The position numbers and the translations under genes are program-made. From Margaritispora aquatica (lineage: Eukaryota > Ascomycota > Leotiomycetes > Helotiales > Discinellaceae): a DNA stretch of 64,000 nt. Below the pieces are notes generated by a model. The model was not told where the DNA came from. It did not search any database and saw only the letters and a list, made by a program, of their open reading frames with translations. The DNA lies in the NCBI GenBank assembly GCA_007644065.1, contig VJWN01000017.1, forward strand, positions 248,001 to 312,000. Direction: 5' to 3'. Below, one piece after another: positions 12,656-24,664 of the stretch (position 1 is the stretch's first letter; each line of letters opens with the position of its first letter).

Positions 12656-13603
12656 ATGTCTCTCCAAAACTCAATCGAAGTGGTACCATGGGATCCGAAC
12701 TCCGAATTTCACGTCGAACGACTCCGCCAGCAACGTGTAGCGTGTGGCTGGGCTGTCGAAAATGTAGATGATTGGCGAACTCAACAACTTGCAAAGCAGA
12801 AGCTACTTCTTTGGCTTGTAAGGCGGTCCTCTCGTGATATAAAGACTCCAAACAAAAGCTCTCACTGACAAACAACTAGGTCCTCAAGCCTAACAACGCA
12901 ACGCTCCAGGCTCTAGTAAATAGCCATGTCCGCCAATTTCCCCAAGAAGCAGAACCATTACAGAACACATTCTCCTCATCATCACCATCATCATCAATGA
13001 CTCTAACCTCCGCGCTCCAAAACCACAACCTAGACGCATTTATCCCTATTGGCCATCTCGCGCTAGACTTCGACTTCACACCCACCGCTACCGCCAAAAT
13101 CGACCCCTCTCAAAGACGCATCGGCGCAACAAGTCTCTTCATCTCGCCTGTGATGCGTGGACTTGATGTCGCAAGGCAGGCTATTGAGAAGATTAGGGCT
13201 GTTGCGCGCCCGTATGCTCGGTTCGTGGAGGCAGAGGCGCCAGTGAGGGAGAGTAGGGAGGCAGTGGAGAGGTTTGAGAGGTTTGGGGATGGGAGACCAC
13301 AGGTGAGTTTTCTTTTCTTCTTCTTTCATTCTATACTCCTGACTCACTAATCTACCTTTCTCTTTCGTGAGAATGGTGGGATTGGTGAGATTGGCGAGAA
13401 TTTTCGGTTGATGTGCGTGCATTTAGTATTCAGTTATAGACTGGTATGTGAGTATGGGCTGGAAACGGTTGGAGAGGGATAAGAGGGTTGTCTACGAGAC
13501 GGATGAGGAGGGACGAGTTTGGGAGGTCGAATTGGTGAGTATGGAGTTGGATATCTGGGGCAATGATAGAGTCTTGGAAAAGTCTCGCCTGTCTCGTCTG
13601 TAA
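12656..13603 (+). CDS. GNAT-like acetyltransferase-family protein
   Basis: Resembles a fungal GNAT-fold family that begins with a WDP..HVERLRQQR..CGW block. Proposed exons: 12656-12817, 12880-13302, 13372-13384 and 13440-13603, giving 253 aa. The N-terminal block is VPWDPNSEFHVERLRQQR, then FIPIGHLALDF (beta strand), LFISPVMRGLDVARQAIE (degenerate acetyl-CoA motif A, where RGxGxA appears as RGLDVA) and a final DWYVSMGWKRLERD, the usual Trp/Tyr-Gly end of a GNAT fold. Exon 3 is only 13 nt (AATGGTGGGATTG). It was chosen because both flanking introns then have GTGAG donors and AG acceptors and the frame is kept into DWYVSMGW. The first two exons are secure; the last two are less so. Substrate unknown. 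Confidence 0.65.
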
Positions 13604-14028
13604 ATTAATGCTGTTGGAAAATGTAAACAAAAATTAGGGTAGAAATTACTGACTTAAAATCTATACTATCGACGTGTTTTACATATAGAATTCAGTTATT
13701 CATCATGTTCTCGACAGCTTGAGTGCTGAGTACATGTGATCATCATTCATTATTCGCTTTTTTTCAAGTATATTAGACTCAGTTCAGCTCTCTCAACCTT
13801 AAAAACGTATCTGAGACCTTGCTAAAACTTATGAAATAAGATTTGTATCCTATCTCCTTAGCCTCATTGAATCATTAATTTGTTTCACTGTCTGGAATAA
13901 CCTATGAGTTTTGCAGTCTCTCTCCGAGAAAATTGCATTTCAGAAAGAGACTCCTAGATGTTAAGCGAGGGAGCACAACTCCTTAGGTACCTGAGGTACT
14001 TCTCGCTCGCCTCACAACTCATTACCCT
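13604..14028. other. Convergent intergenic spacer
   Basis: About 420 bp of AT-rich spacer between convergent genes, presumably both 3' untranslated regions. A short palindrome (TAGGTACCTGA region, about 13984-13999) is the only structure seen. Confidence 0.5.
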
Positions 14029-16615
14029 TCAACCATCACAGACCGTCAGCACCTCCCCAACCGGACATCTCAAGCTTCTCGACTGAGGAGCCTCCGCTTC
14101 ACTCAAGCGAAACAAAAGAATCTCATAACCCTCACTCGCTGCCGCCTCCGGGAAAACATCCAAAAACTCTCGTCTCGCAGCCTTTAACGTCTCTTTTTCT
14201 CCCTCAGAATAAATCTCATCACCGCCCTGCTCTAATCGTGCAAACATGAACGGACTGCTGCTCGAAGGACAAAACGCCAGATCCTGTAAAGTAGCCTCGA
14301 GCCATACCTCCTGCATGGCTCGTCCACCATCAAGGTATGCTTGTAGGCAATTGGTTCCCTTCTTAGGCATGGTCAGCAATGCAAATGCATTGCATTTGAA
14401 GGAGCTTCCTGATCGCTTTAGATCTTCTCCCAGGTCAAGATCGCGTAGGACTTGCATAACAGGCCAGCTAGTCAGCAGATACGCCCCCACGCGATCGCCG
14501 GTGTCGAGACCCAGGGTATCAATACCGATGCCCCTATTTGTCGCGTGTGCTTGCTCACGCGTCCATTGCAACTCGCTACTCATATCGCTGTGTAAACCAG
14601 CATGCAGAAACCTGACCCGGTCGACAATCCCGATCACGTTGGCTACTTTGCGCTTCTCGGGTTCACTAGACACGATGCTGAGTTTTGCGCCCCAGCGTGA
14701 TGCTACATCTATGAGAGATTGGAGCTTTGCTTCTGCAAGGAGCTGTGTGGGGTTGGTGGCTTGCTGGCGGTTTGTGATGCGCTTTTCGATGGCGGGGAAA
14801 AGACGCTCTGAAACGGGCGATGCTCGGGCGAAGCTGATGCTGCATACTGGAACTTCCTGGGAATCACCCCCAATTTCTGCTTTTTTATCACTCGCCGCCG
14901 GTACGACCTCAGCTTGGAGGCCGATAGAACGTGCTGCGAGGACGATGTTTTGCACTGCGGCTCCCATGGCGACGTGCAATGAACGACCCTCGAAATCAAG
15001 GTATGTCCATTTGTAAGTGGATGGGATGGAACAGTCAATGCGTCCTTCGCGGAGAGTGAAATGCCATGCTTGGCTATTGCCTCCCGAGGGGGCAAGACAA
15101 CCATGGGCGACAATGAATTCGGCCTCGCCTAGCTGCAATGGCCCCGTAGGAGTACTTTGGGGAGCAGGAGGGATTGCGACGGGAGAGGTGGAGGCTGATT
15201 GGCTGACGACTGGGAGTTTCCAAGTCAATAATTTTTCATGTCTCTAGTAGAGGGAGTAGAATAAAACTTTCCCGAGATACTTCAGAGCTGAGAAGAAAAG
15301 ACATCTCTGAAGAAAAGACAGGATATAACAACTGTAGCTTGAAACCCACACAGAGAGATAAAAAATAGTTTTTGGAAAGAAACAAACACATACCCTTGGT
15401 TGGTTCTAATAGCTCCCAATCTGGTAAGACAGCGGAAGCTTCTGCAGAGACAAGTTTGGTAAGATCAACGAAAAATCGGCCAGAAGGTATAGCATCACCA
15501 AGCAGCAGACGTCTCGCAGTGTCGGCGGCAATACCAGCACCCTAGACAATAATCAACACTGCACACACTTGTAGCATATTTTCACAAAATTTTACACATA
15601 CCAAGCTAATAGCGCTCGCCAATTGAGGCCACGACTTCGTTGTCCTGCCCATTTCAAACAAACCCGCCAAAAGCCTAGGCGAGACCGTATCTCTAGTCCC
15701 GACTATACGTAACTGATACTGCAACCTATCCTTTGGATGCAAGGCTCTCAGTTTCTTTGCATCCATATCACCTACCAGACTGTGGAAAAGCGGACGACTG
15801 GGCTCTTGATCAAAACGCTCGACATCAAGCAATCCCTTGTCGCTGGTTTCCATAATCACCGGAATCCCATGATGACGAGCCCGTTCACGCGAAAATAGCT
15901 TCATGAACATATCATCGCACTCTTCAATCAGGAGATCCAGCTTCCCGCCATCACAGAGAAACTCTTCGATATTCTCCTCTTGTAGTCCTGTCAGGAACAC
16001 CGTGACTGCCAGGTAAGGGTTAATCTCGCACATTTCACGTGCACACAACACTGCTTTCTTGACACCGATATTGCTGATTGGCGAACGCAGCCGATTTGTG
16101 TTCGACAAAGACAAGACATCGAAATCCGCAATGCGAATTTCGCCGCCGATGCCCTCCAGCGCAAGAGTAAGCGCCGTTGCTGATCCGACCGAGAGTCCTA
16201 TAACACCGACTCGCATGTCACTCAAGCGAGCCTGCTCGGCAGGTGTGATCTTGTAGCGGTTGCGACTTGTTCGAACCTCGATGAACTCATCGCGAGGGAG
16301 GATGTGGAGAAGCTCTTTGCGCCAGGGGAGGAAGACATAGTTGCCGTAAAGATCGGCGGGAGTCCCACCAAGGTGAGCGAGCACTCGTTCACGCAAAGCG
16401 TCGCCTTGAAGTCTCAAGTGTGGTGCTCGTCCTTCGACGAGCTCTTCGAGCTGGTCGTTGAGACTATCGTGGATAGTCGTCACCGCGCCGGAAGCCACCA
16501 GGGCATCGAGCTTGTCTCGTTCCTCAGCATTAGTGGGGTTGAAAAACTCTGCCTTGTAAGTGTCAGTGATGAGAGTGTTTGTTTGAGGCCAGGCAGACCG
16601 AAAAGTTGAGGACAT
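14029..16615 (-). CDS. ThiF/E1-like domain fused to nitroreductase (Rv1355c-like)
   Basis: Predicted two-domain protein of 780 aa from three exons: 16615..15602, 15541..15394 and 15209..14029. Residues about 110-385 are a ThiF/MoeB/E1-type Rossmann domain: MRVGVIGLSVGSATA gives the GxxxG nucleotide loop (140-144), followed by IRIADFD and NTNRLR, the adenylating-enzyme Asp and Asn/Arg. Residues about 412-780 are nitroreductase-like: CLAPSGGNSQAWHF at 425-438 matches the FMN-binding APSGGNxQxW motif. The same order occurs in Mycobacterium Rv1355c and its bacterial relatives. Intron 1 (60 nt) is clear and restores GAGIAADTARRLL after AISL. Intron 2 (184 nt, ending CTCCCAG) was chosen because it is the acceptor that keeps phase and avoids the stops upstream of 15210. 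No catalytic cysteine or ubiquitin-like partner gene is evident nearby. Function unknown. Confidence 0.8.
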
Positions 16616-17401
16616 GGTGCGTAGAACTTTGCAATATCCAAAGTATCTGGTTTGACTGAAAGCAATCGTGGAAATTTCAACTTGATATCAATTGATATAT
16701 GCGGGAGATCCTAAGATCCCTACCCATAATAAAGCGGAACTGCCAAGATCAAAGATGACATGATAGCCAATGGGGAAGTCTCCTTCGTAGTTGATCAAAT
16801 AGAAAGAGACTATATGTCCTGGTGAATAAGGGATGTACACATGGTGCAGCATAAGCTTACTTGAATAAAATCAGTGCTCACTATACTTACCTACAACAAT
16901 ACGTAAACATACTATAACGACAAATTAGGTTTTCGCTTTTAGCCGAAGTCACGGGATCTCCCCTTTTCAAGCTCTATCAATAGAGTCATGTGATATCATA
17001 ACTCGCTAGGCCAAAATTCGGTTTAGTTTCAGCTTTTGAGGAAGTATATTGGTAGCGACAGACCGAACTCTTTTAGATTATTCCCTGGTCATCAAGTCAA
17101 ACTGTTCACTTTACTGTCCCTTTGATCATTAGGCTTGACGATGATTATTGCGACTTCACGACTCTCTCCATATCCATACACCACATACAACAACTATCAA
17201 TGCTGCAAGCACGCTTTGTCAGCATGCAAGCCACCAATATCCCACGCAACAACCTCAGCCTTCTTCCAAATAGTCCGATATCTCGCCCTTAATGATGTGA
17301 TTCTCTACTCACGGGATTGTCTGTTCTTTTCTCGACTGTGTTATTAGACAAGTCGAGTTTTCCATCCCCAGCAACAATCATCAAGGTATGCACGCACAAC
17401 A
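16616..17401. promoter_or_regulatory. Shared divergent promoter region
   Basis: About 790 bp between the divergent ThiF-nitroreductase and ankyrin genes. It is AT-rich on the left and CT/CA-rich just before 17402, as in fungal leaders. A 70-codon frame at 17135-17347 lies in the presumed leader and has no family likeness. Confidence 0.4.
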
Positions 17402-19812
17402 ATGGAGGCACTATCCACTGCCTCCGGAGTTATCGCCATTGCCTCAATAACGATCCAACTTGCCGATAGCATCAAGAAGCTCTGCGAATTCTGGTCCAAC
17501 GTCAAAGATGCACCCGAGGAAATCACCGCCATGATTTCGGAGCTCCGTCTCCTTGACCTCGTGCTCAAGAAGATTCATGAGAATGAGCAGAGATATGGGG
17601 CCGATCCCACCACGACTGCGGTGCTGAACCGATGCGCAGAGAAAGTCGACGCCTTAGTAGCCGCAATGGATAGTTTCCAACCGGGCTTTGCGTCGCAGAA
17701 GTGGCAGGTCAGAACGTGGAATAGCTTCAAGGTCACGTTGCAGAGTAAGAAGTTTCAGGGGTTTCGGTTGTCGTTAGAGGAGATGAAGACGACATTAATT
17801 TTGGCGAGACAGGATTTGTCCGAGTACGATTATATATTGCCCTTTAGTTTATGGAGAGCCAGGAGTTACTAATTTGATACAGACGCATGCAGTATACCTT
17901 CCAGGACCAGAATGTCACGGCCATAAATGATGGGTTCGCGGGACTGCAGCTAAGGCGTTCTTCTACTACAGTAACGACGGCTATCGCCGGACCCTCTGAT
18001 CTCAATGATCACATAGTCGATCTTCGGAGTGAGATTGAGCGCATGACTACAGCGATTTCAAATCCATGGCTGAAAGCTGGATTGCAGATGGGTATGGACA
18101 AGGCGGTCCAGGATCTAGTTGCGAGTCTAAAAACAAATCCCATCTCAAGAAGATCCACAGAACCGGTCCCAATATCTCAAACAGGCCGCACTAACAGCTT
18201 TGGTCAAGCAGTGGAGAGGGATGTCGAGCAAGGCAACCTAACTGGTCCGAAAATGCCTCCTTTGCTTCGGAAGCGATCTCGACGTCGATACCTGGAAGGG
18301 ACTTACACTTCCATCACGTCAAATTTTTTCGGCATGTTCTACTTCACGACCAGAAGATACCAAATCAAAATTGGCTCGCAAAGAGGCTTCATGGAATCAC
18401 CCATAGACCACTACGAGTACGAAACGCACTTTATCATTCACCCTGCACAATGGCTCCTACGATGGGGACTCAACTTCGGACTGGACTTCGCCATCACAAG
18501 GTCCACCAAAGGCTGGAAGAATAACATCAGGACTTTCCGAGCTGTATTAGATAACTCGTTGATCTTCGACTTCTGCCGTGAAGGCAATATCCAGGGCGTG
18601 CGCTCGCTCCTGTCGCGAGGCGAAGCCTCACCGTGGGACACCAACAGCCAGGGCTGGACGCCGCTGCACCTCGCTTCCTGGACGTGCAATCTTGAGCTGT
18701 GCAAGCTCCTTCTCGAAGCAGGCGCCGACAAGACGGCGCTCACGTACGACTTCACTGAGGGGAATTACGAAATGTGCTCGCCTCTCGTGACGGCGTCGAC
18801 CATGTCGAGACACCACGCCATCACGCCCATCCAGCGCGTCAACACACTACGGCTCTTCCTCTCGGATCTCGAGACCGATTTTACAGACTCCGAGTCCCAG
18901 GAGTGGAACATGATTCTCGTGCTCTTGGAGCGAGAGCGTCCTTCATCGAATATCGCACTAAATGGTAACACAGACGTCTCAGCCTGGGTGCTAGACACAT
19001 TCAAAGATGACATCAAAGGCGACCACCCGATGGACAAAGTTGCCTGGTTAATGACCTTCTCACTTGAAGTGGAAGCCTTAACTGAGAAAGTACTCGACGT
19101 GAGCAACAACATGGTGGACGCCACATTTGGTGAGGGCGGATTTACAGCTGTGCATGCGAAGATCGCAGAGGGATTCCCGGATACAGTGATACCGTCAATG
19201 AAGGTCCTCGCGCGAAGGGGCGCGGATCTGCATCTCGTGGGTTGCACAACTGGGTATGGGGCAAATGGCATGCCGATGCACGATACGGCTACTTCGCTTG
19301 CGATGCTCAGATCGGCATTTTTCGCGAAGTGGCGCGCGCTACTAAGGGAATTGAATACTGATTTCGATGTCTTTGTAAGAGAGGAGTTGGCGAGGAATGA
19401 GAAACTTGTAGAGGAGGGATGGACTGAGGTGTCGTTGAGGCAGCTGTTCGACACTGAGTTTGAAGTCGTAAAGATGGAGCGGTATTATTGTGCTAAGTGT
19501 GTTAGGGAGGTATACCGGACGTATGAAATTCGAGAGGAGTGGTGGGAGACTCTGCTAAAGAATATTAGAGGCGATTCTGGTGTGGTTGAGGATGGGGAGG
19601 AAAGTTTTACTGACACCTTCAATAGTGCAAGGACGGCTTGGAGTGCCGAGAATACTGATGATGATGCCGAAAAGGGTGATGTCACTCATGAGTTGCTCGA
19701 GGAGACTCCAAAGATTGAGAGGCTACTTTGCTGGAAGTGCGGCATCATGGAGGAGGTGCGCACTTCTGGCCATTTGAAGCGAGAGGTAAACGATGAAGAC
19801 AAGAGGAATTGA
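17402..19812 (+). CDS. Ankyrin protein with NLR-type N-terminal domain
   Basis: Two exons: 17402-17823 and 17883-19812, joined by a 59-nt intron (GTACGA donor, GATACAG acceptor); 783 aa. Residues 1-130 (MEALSTASGVIAIASITIQL, then LADSIKKLCEFWSNVKDAPEE) match the helical N-terminal domain common at the front of fungal NLR-like and ankyrin proteins. No NACHT or other NTPase P-loop follows. Ankyrin repeats are weak and few: NIQGVRSLLSRGEASPWD, then GWTPLHLASWTCNLELCKLL at about 397. Near the C-terminus there are two separated Cys pairs, YYCAKCVRE (about 677) and LLCWKCG (about 758), spaced like the two halves of a zinc knuckle. Probably a cytosolic interaction protein, possibly in non-self recognition; that role is inference. 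Confidence 0.8.
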
Positions 19813-21894
19813 TCTTCTGATTGACCGCACTTATAGAGCGTCGCAGCTTGATCAGCATACTATCCCACACATTGAAAGCTTTGCGAAAGATCTCGTTCTT
19901 GCGCCAGTAGAATTTTCGGCTCGCATGTATTATCAATTGAGGGACTTTATCGCCATGACTTTTCAGTTGCAACTTCTTTCTTAGGATTTACTTGGCCTCT
20001 CGTGGTCTCTGACTGTCGATTGCTCTGAGTCCATAGACGGTTTGGGTGAACTGACCAGACGAATTTTCACTACATCGTCTAGGTCCTGGGCGTGTTCTAA
20101 GATCGTCAAATCTGCGTACTAAGACTGCGTTCTTGGAGGGCAACTACCTACCTACAAGAGAATTAATGCAAGCAGATCAAAGCTCTTTCTCGACAGGTGA
20201 CCCGGTTCACTCGTGTACTTTTGAGCTAAGATGACGTGAAATGGATTTCGAATTGAATTGGTCTCACACCCTCGTGTCTGGCGGACAGCATTTTCCTCTC
20301 ACTGCAATGGTTATTTGCGAATTTGAATTGATACAATGGAAGAAAACAATCAAGATGACCAGATGCGTGCACCAAAGCCAAATTTTTTTTTTTTTTTTTT
20401 TTGATGAGCTATGCACAACAAAGCTTACCCCTGACACGAGTCTGGGGAGCTCTCGATTACCCCAGACCCGCACCACTGGGTCAGGTCAATAGTGGTCAGG
20501 TCGTAAGAAAGACCCGATTTTCGCCTCCTGCATTTGAGACGGTGCGATTCTCGTGACTTTCCAAGACATTCTTCTGTTGTACTCTTTGCCGCCGGGTATG
20601 CGCATCCACTTGGACAAAAACGCTCGCACACCAACTCAAGACTTGTGGCTTCCAAAGGTCTAGAGGCTTGAAGTTTGGATCTCGAGGTGGCTAGGAACCG
20701 GATCTCCCCTCTAGCGAGATTCCAGAATCCCATCAAATTAGTTCAGATTAATTTGCCTTTCGAGAGATTGACATGCAGAGTCGCTTATTGCCTAGTTCCA
20801 AGTCCGTCGATACCTTATGCAACGCTTACTCACGCTTAACTCATCCGGGGATTTCGCGTGGCAAGATACACTGAACCAACGACACATCTTTCAAATCCAG
20901 CTATCTGCAGCTCTGTCCACCTACCGATCCCCAGAAAAAGATATTTGGAGCTGCGCGTTGCTGCTGCTCGGTGTTACCAGCCTTCACAGTACGGCCGGAG
21001 TGGTTTTGGTCTTAGTTTCAACTCATGATTTCAAAATGCAAAACATGCCTTTAATGAGCCATATCATATCACCAGATGCCAAGTTGTTTTTTTCCCTCTC
21101 ATCTAGTCATTCACATGCACGAGCTTTCACTGCTTCCTCTCAAGCTGAACACCTCCAAATCTTCCCCGGTCAAGCCATGTCTTAGTTCGCTGACTCGCCG
21201 CATGGCATTTCGAGTTGGGTTATTCCCACGTTTGCATCCGACACCGGCTAATCCTTCATGCACCGGACCAGTGCAGAGATGCATCAGTGCATCAACACTT
21301 TCCTTCAATTGAGAAGAACTTCTCCAATGGTGCCCCTGACAGAGTCGAGACGTCTTGAGCAAGTGCGGCTTGCACTGGGGTTGAGTCGCGGGGTCGGACG
21401 CCACGGTTTATATACAGCTTAGTGTATCTCGCTTCCCCTACCCGCCCCGGACACAGACTACTAAGAACGTCCAGATTGCCGTAATGACTGACGAATGGCA
21501 GGGGAGAGGTGGACAATCCACCTTGAAAGACTGGGGAGAAACAAGGTGGACAAGCTCGAGACAAGGTGGGCCGGATGAAAATTCTACCACTATGTGGAGA
21601 AAGATGTTTACTGGAATCACTCCAGACCTGTCAAGTCACCGCTCCAGATTCCAGATTCGATGGGAGATGATCAGAAGGAGAGCTGGATCCGCATGAAAAT
21701 ATCGACGACCCCATACCCCAGAAATCCCCCATAAGAGCTTGAATCCTCCCGAGCTTCTGGGATTTTATTCTTCATCAGCTTCACTCACCAGCAGCTACCT
21801 CGACTCATCAGCTTCGATCTTCTCATAGTGCAATAAGGACTGAGAGTGTGAGAGAAAACCCATTAGGGAGAGAGAAGAATAACCACTATCCAAG
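19813..21894. other. Long intergenic region upstream of the sugar transporter
   Basis: 2.1 kb without a supported gene. It contains a run of 20 T at 20383-20402. A TTTATATA element at 21407-21414 and a C/A-rich leader (21770-21894) belong to the downstream transporter promoter. Several frames of 70-120 codons occur but lack any family signal. Confidence 0.5.
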
Positions 21895-23674
21895 ATGGGT
21901 ATCTTTACCAAGGTCGAAGACAGGCCGACGCCTGCGTCCGTCTACAATTGGCGTGTCTACTTCCTGGCGACTGTCGCCGGATCAGCAGCCATCATGATCG
22001 GATACGATTCTGCCTTCATTGGCACCACCCTCGCCCTCGACTCCTTCAAGGACGAATTCGGATTCAAGAAGATGACCGCCGCCCACGTTAACCTCCTCAC
22101 AGCCAACATCGTGTCATGCTACCAAGCCGGCGCCTTCTTCGGTGCTCTCTTCGCCTACGTCGCTGCCTTCTTCATGGGCCGAACCTCCGGAATGGCTATT
22201 TTCGCTGCGATCTTCACACTTGGCGCTGGTCTGATGATGGGTGCTAATGGCGAGCGTGGACTCGGTCTCATCTATGTCGGTCGTGTCTTGGCCGGTATTG
22301 GTGTTGGTGGAGCCAGTAACTTGTCGCCTATCTATATTTCTGAGATCTCGCCTCCTGCTATCAGAGGTCGATTGGTCTGCATGTTTGAACTCGGCTGGCA
22401 AATTGGAGGACTGGTTGGTTTCTGGATCAACGTAAGACCACGCTCAACTCGCGCACTTCAAGTATGAGGCTAACATGAAATCTCAGTACGGACTCAATCT
22501 TCACCACCCAAGAAACCACGCTCAATGGCTCATTCCATTCGCTGTTCAACTCATCCCATCCGGCATGCTGTTGATTGGATGCTTTTTGATTCCCGAATCC
22601 CCAAGATGGCTCATGACAAAGGGCAGACGCGAGCAGGCTATCAAGAACCTCGCTTATATCCGCAGTCTTCCAGAGGATGATCTGTATATCAAGGAAGAGG
22701 TCTACGCTATCGACCAGAACATCGAGCGTCAAATGCAAGCTGGTGGACTTGGCTTCTGGCAACCATTCAAACTCTTGGCTAGCAACAGACAGATTCAATG
22801 TAAGCAAACTAGGACTTGGCTTATTTGCAACTTCCACTAACACGACATAGGGCGTTTCTTCCTTGGTGGCTCCCTCTTCTTCTGGCAGAACACCTCTGGT
22901 ATCAATGCCATCAACTACTATTCCCCAACCGTCTTCAAGTCCATCGGTATTACCGGTCTCAACACCTCTCTGTTCACCACTGGTCTTTTCGGTGTCGTCA
23001 AGACTACATTCACTATCGTGTATCTCATCTTCTTGGTTGATCAATTCGGTAGACGCAGACTTCTCATGATCGGAGCTGTCGGAGGATCCCTCTGTCTGTG
23101 GTATGTCGGTGCCTATATCGCCATTGCCCAACCAGCCAAGCACGTCCACGCCACTCTCCCACCATCTGGCATCAGCGCCATCTTCTTCTTCTACCTCTGG
23201 ACCGTAAGTTTTCCATCTCCACCATCACCACCAAGCCCCAACTAACAAAACCCCAAACAGGCCTTCTACTCACCAACCTGGAACCCTACCCCTTGGGTCC
23301 TCAACTCCGAGATGTTCGACCAGAACGTGCGAACCCTCGCCCAAGCCTTCGCAGCTGCCAACAACTGGTTCTGGAACTTCCTCGTCGCGCGCTTCACCCC
23401 CCAGATGTTCGCCACCATGGGCTATGGCGTGTACTTCTTCTTCGCGGCGCTGATGATCTGCTCTACCGTCTTCGTCTTCTTCCTTATCCCTGAGACCAAG
23501 AATATTCCGCTTGAGGCTATAGACAGATTGTTTGACAGAAGCTTGGCTGCCCGCAAGGCTCATGGCGTCGTCTGGAAGGAGTGCGAGGAGGAGGAGCAGG
23601 CGTTGAGAGTGGGATTGGAGAGTGGTGAGTTGGAGAAGGTTGATGTTGTCGTTGAGCAGAGAGAGAAGGTTTAG
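21895..23674 (+). CDS. MFS sugar/quinate transporter
   Basis: Twelve-helix sugar porter of the major facilitator superfamily, plasma-membrane proton symporter for a hexose or quinate-type substrate. Four exons: 21895-22431, 22487-22799, 22851-23203 and 23261-23674; 538 aa. Signatures: GYDSAFIGTTLAL in helix 1; GRVLAGIGVGGASNLSPIYISE in helices 4-5; PESPRWLM before the central loop; FWQNTSGINAINYYSP in helix 7; DQFGRRRLL between helices 8 and 9; PETKNIPLE after helix 12. The opening MGIFTKVEDRPTPASVYNWR and the helix-7 block resemble fungal quinate permeases more than yeast hexose carriers, but substrate is not decided by these motifs. The gene is convergent with the cellobiohydrolase downstream. 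Confidence 0.93.
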
Positions 23675-24395
23675 ATTCCTTACGCTCAGTTGGCGCAAAA
23701 GAGGGCGTGGACGAGAAAGAGGGTTTTGTAGTGTGTACAGGGGATATACCAAGATTTCGGGGACTTAGATATGGTAGTTGTTAGATATGTTAATGCAAGA
23801 GATAGTAATATTTCGCAGAAATCCGATATGCTTTTCCATGTACTCTGAGTGACTGATATTTATCTACGCATTTCTGCCACAAAAGCCACCTCAGCAAGTG
23901 CTATTCTCTTTGACGCCAAATGCCAAGCAAGAATCTCGTTCCAGATTGGCGTGAATTCGGGTACTATTTACATTGTTTGCTGCGAAAACAGAACAAATCC
24001 AGCTGCGGTAGTAAGACCTTGCGAGTCGAAAGAAATGCACGCCAGCATATTAATCTCCAATGTCCGGTAAGCATAACCGGAGAAGAACTTGGGATTTGTG
24101 GCCGGTAAAAATGTCTAGCGCAAGCCCTCCATAGGGCTCAGCTCAAGCTCGTAACATAAATCACGTAGGCGCACCCCTTCCGATGAGAGAAGCTACTTTG
24201 TATTTTTCTTATTCATTTCATCCCCTCGCACACACATAAACATATAATACCGCAATCATCTTCACAACGCAAGCAGCTAAATGCCCCAAGTGGGAATTGA
24301 GTCGAGGAGGTCCTTAATTCCTATGGTTATGTAAATGCCAAAAGGGATGGTAGAACGGATTGGCTCGGCTGAGCGAGTAATTATCAAGTCTTACT

Positions 24396-24420
24396 TTGCC
24401 TTGCCTTGCCTTGCCTTGCC
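24396..24420. repeat. (TTGCC)5 microsatellite
   Basis: Five perfect tandem copies of TTGCC followed by a one-base variant CTGCC. Confidence 0.9.
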
Positions 24421-24640
24421 CTGCCATAATTTAGACTACAGCCGTCTCGAAATTTCAAGCTTCAGCTCGCTATCAGGATCTTGTATGCATCTGCAAAGTG
24501 TATTTCCACCTCCCCATCGCTTAACCAGTTTTTGCCCCACTAAAACACCACATCCAAAAAGCTTCAAGAAGAAAAAGAATATTCTACCCAGATTAAAGTG
24601 GCAAAACTCCGGGGCGCACAACAAGTGCGCTGCCCCATAG

Positions 24641-24664
24641 AAAAACCCCCGGGAGGGGGTTTTT
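24641..24664. repeat. Perfect 10-bp inverted repeat, 4-nt loop
   Basis: AAAAACCCCC, a GGGA loop, then GGGGGTTTTT. This could fold as a hairpin and, with its T run, resembles a transcription-end structure on either strand. It sits between convergent genes but about 970 bp past the transporter stop. Confidence 0.8.

Noticed and set aside
14246..15016. 256-codon plus-strand frame
   Set aside because: Antisense shadow of the nitroreductase domain.
20383..20402. T20 run as the poly-A tail of a retroelement
   Set aside because: No reverse-transcriptase remnant, tRNA head or target duplication could be seen next to it.
22427..23149. 240-codon antisense frame
   Set aside because: Shadow of the transporter coding strand; it is acidic and without motifs.
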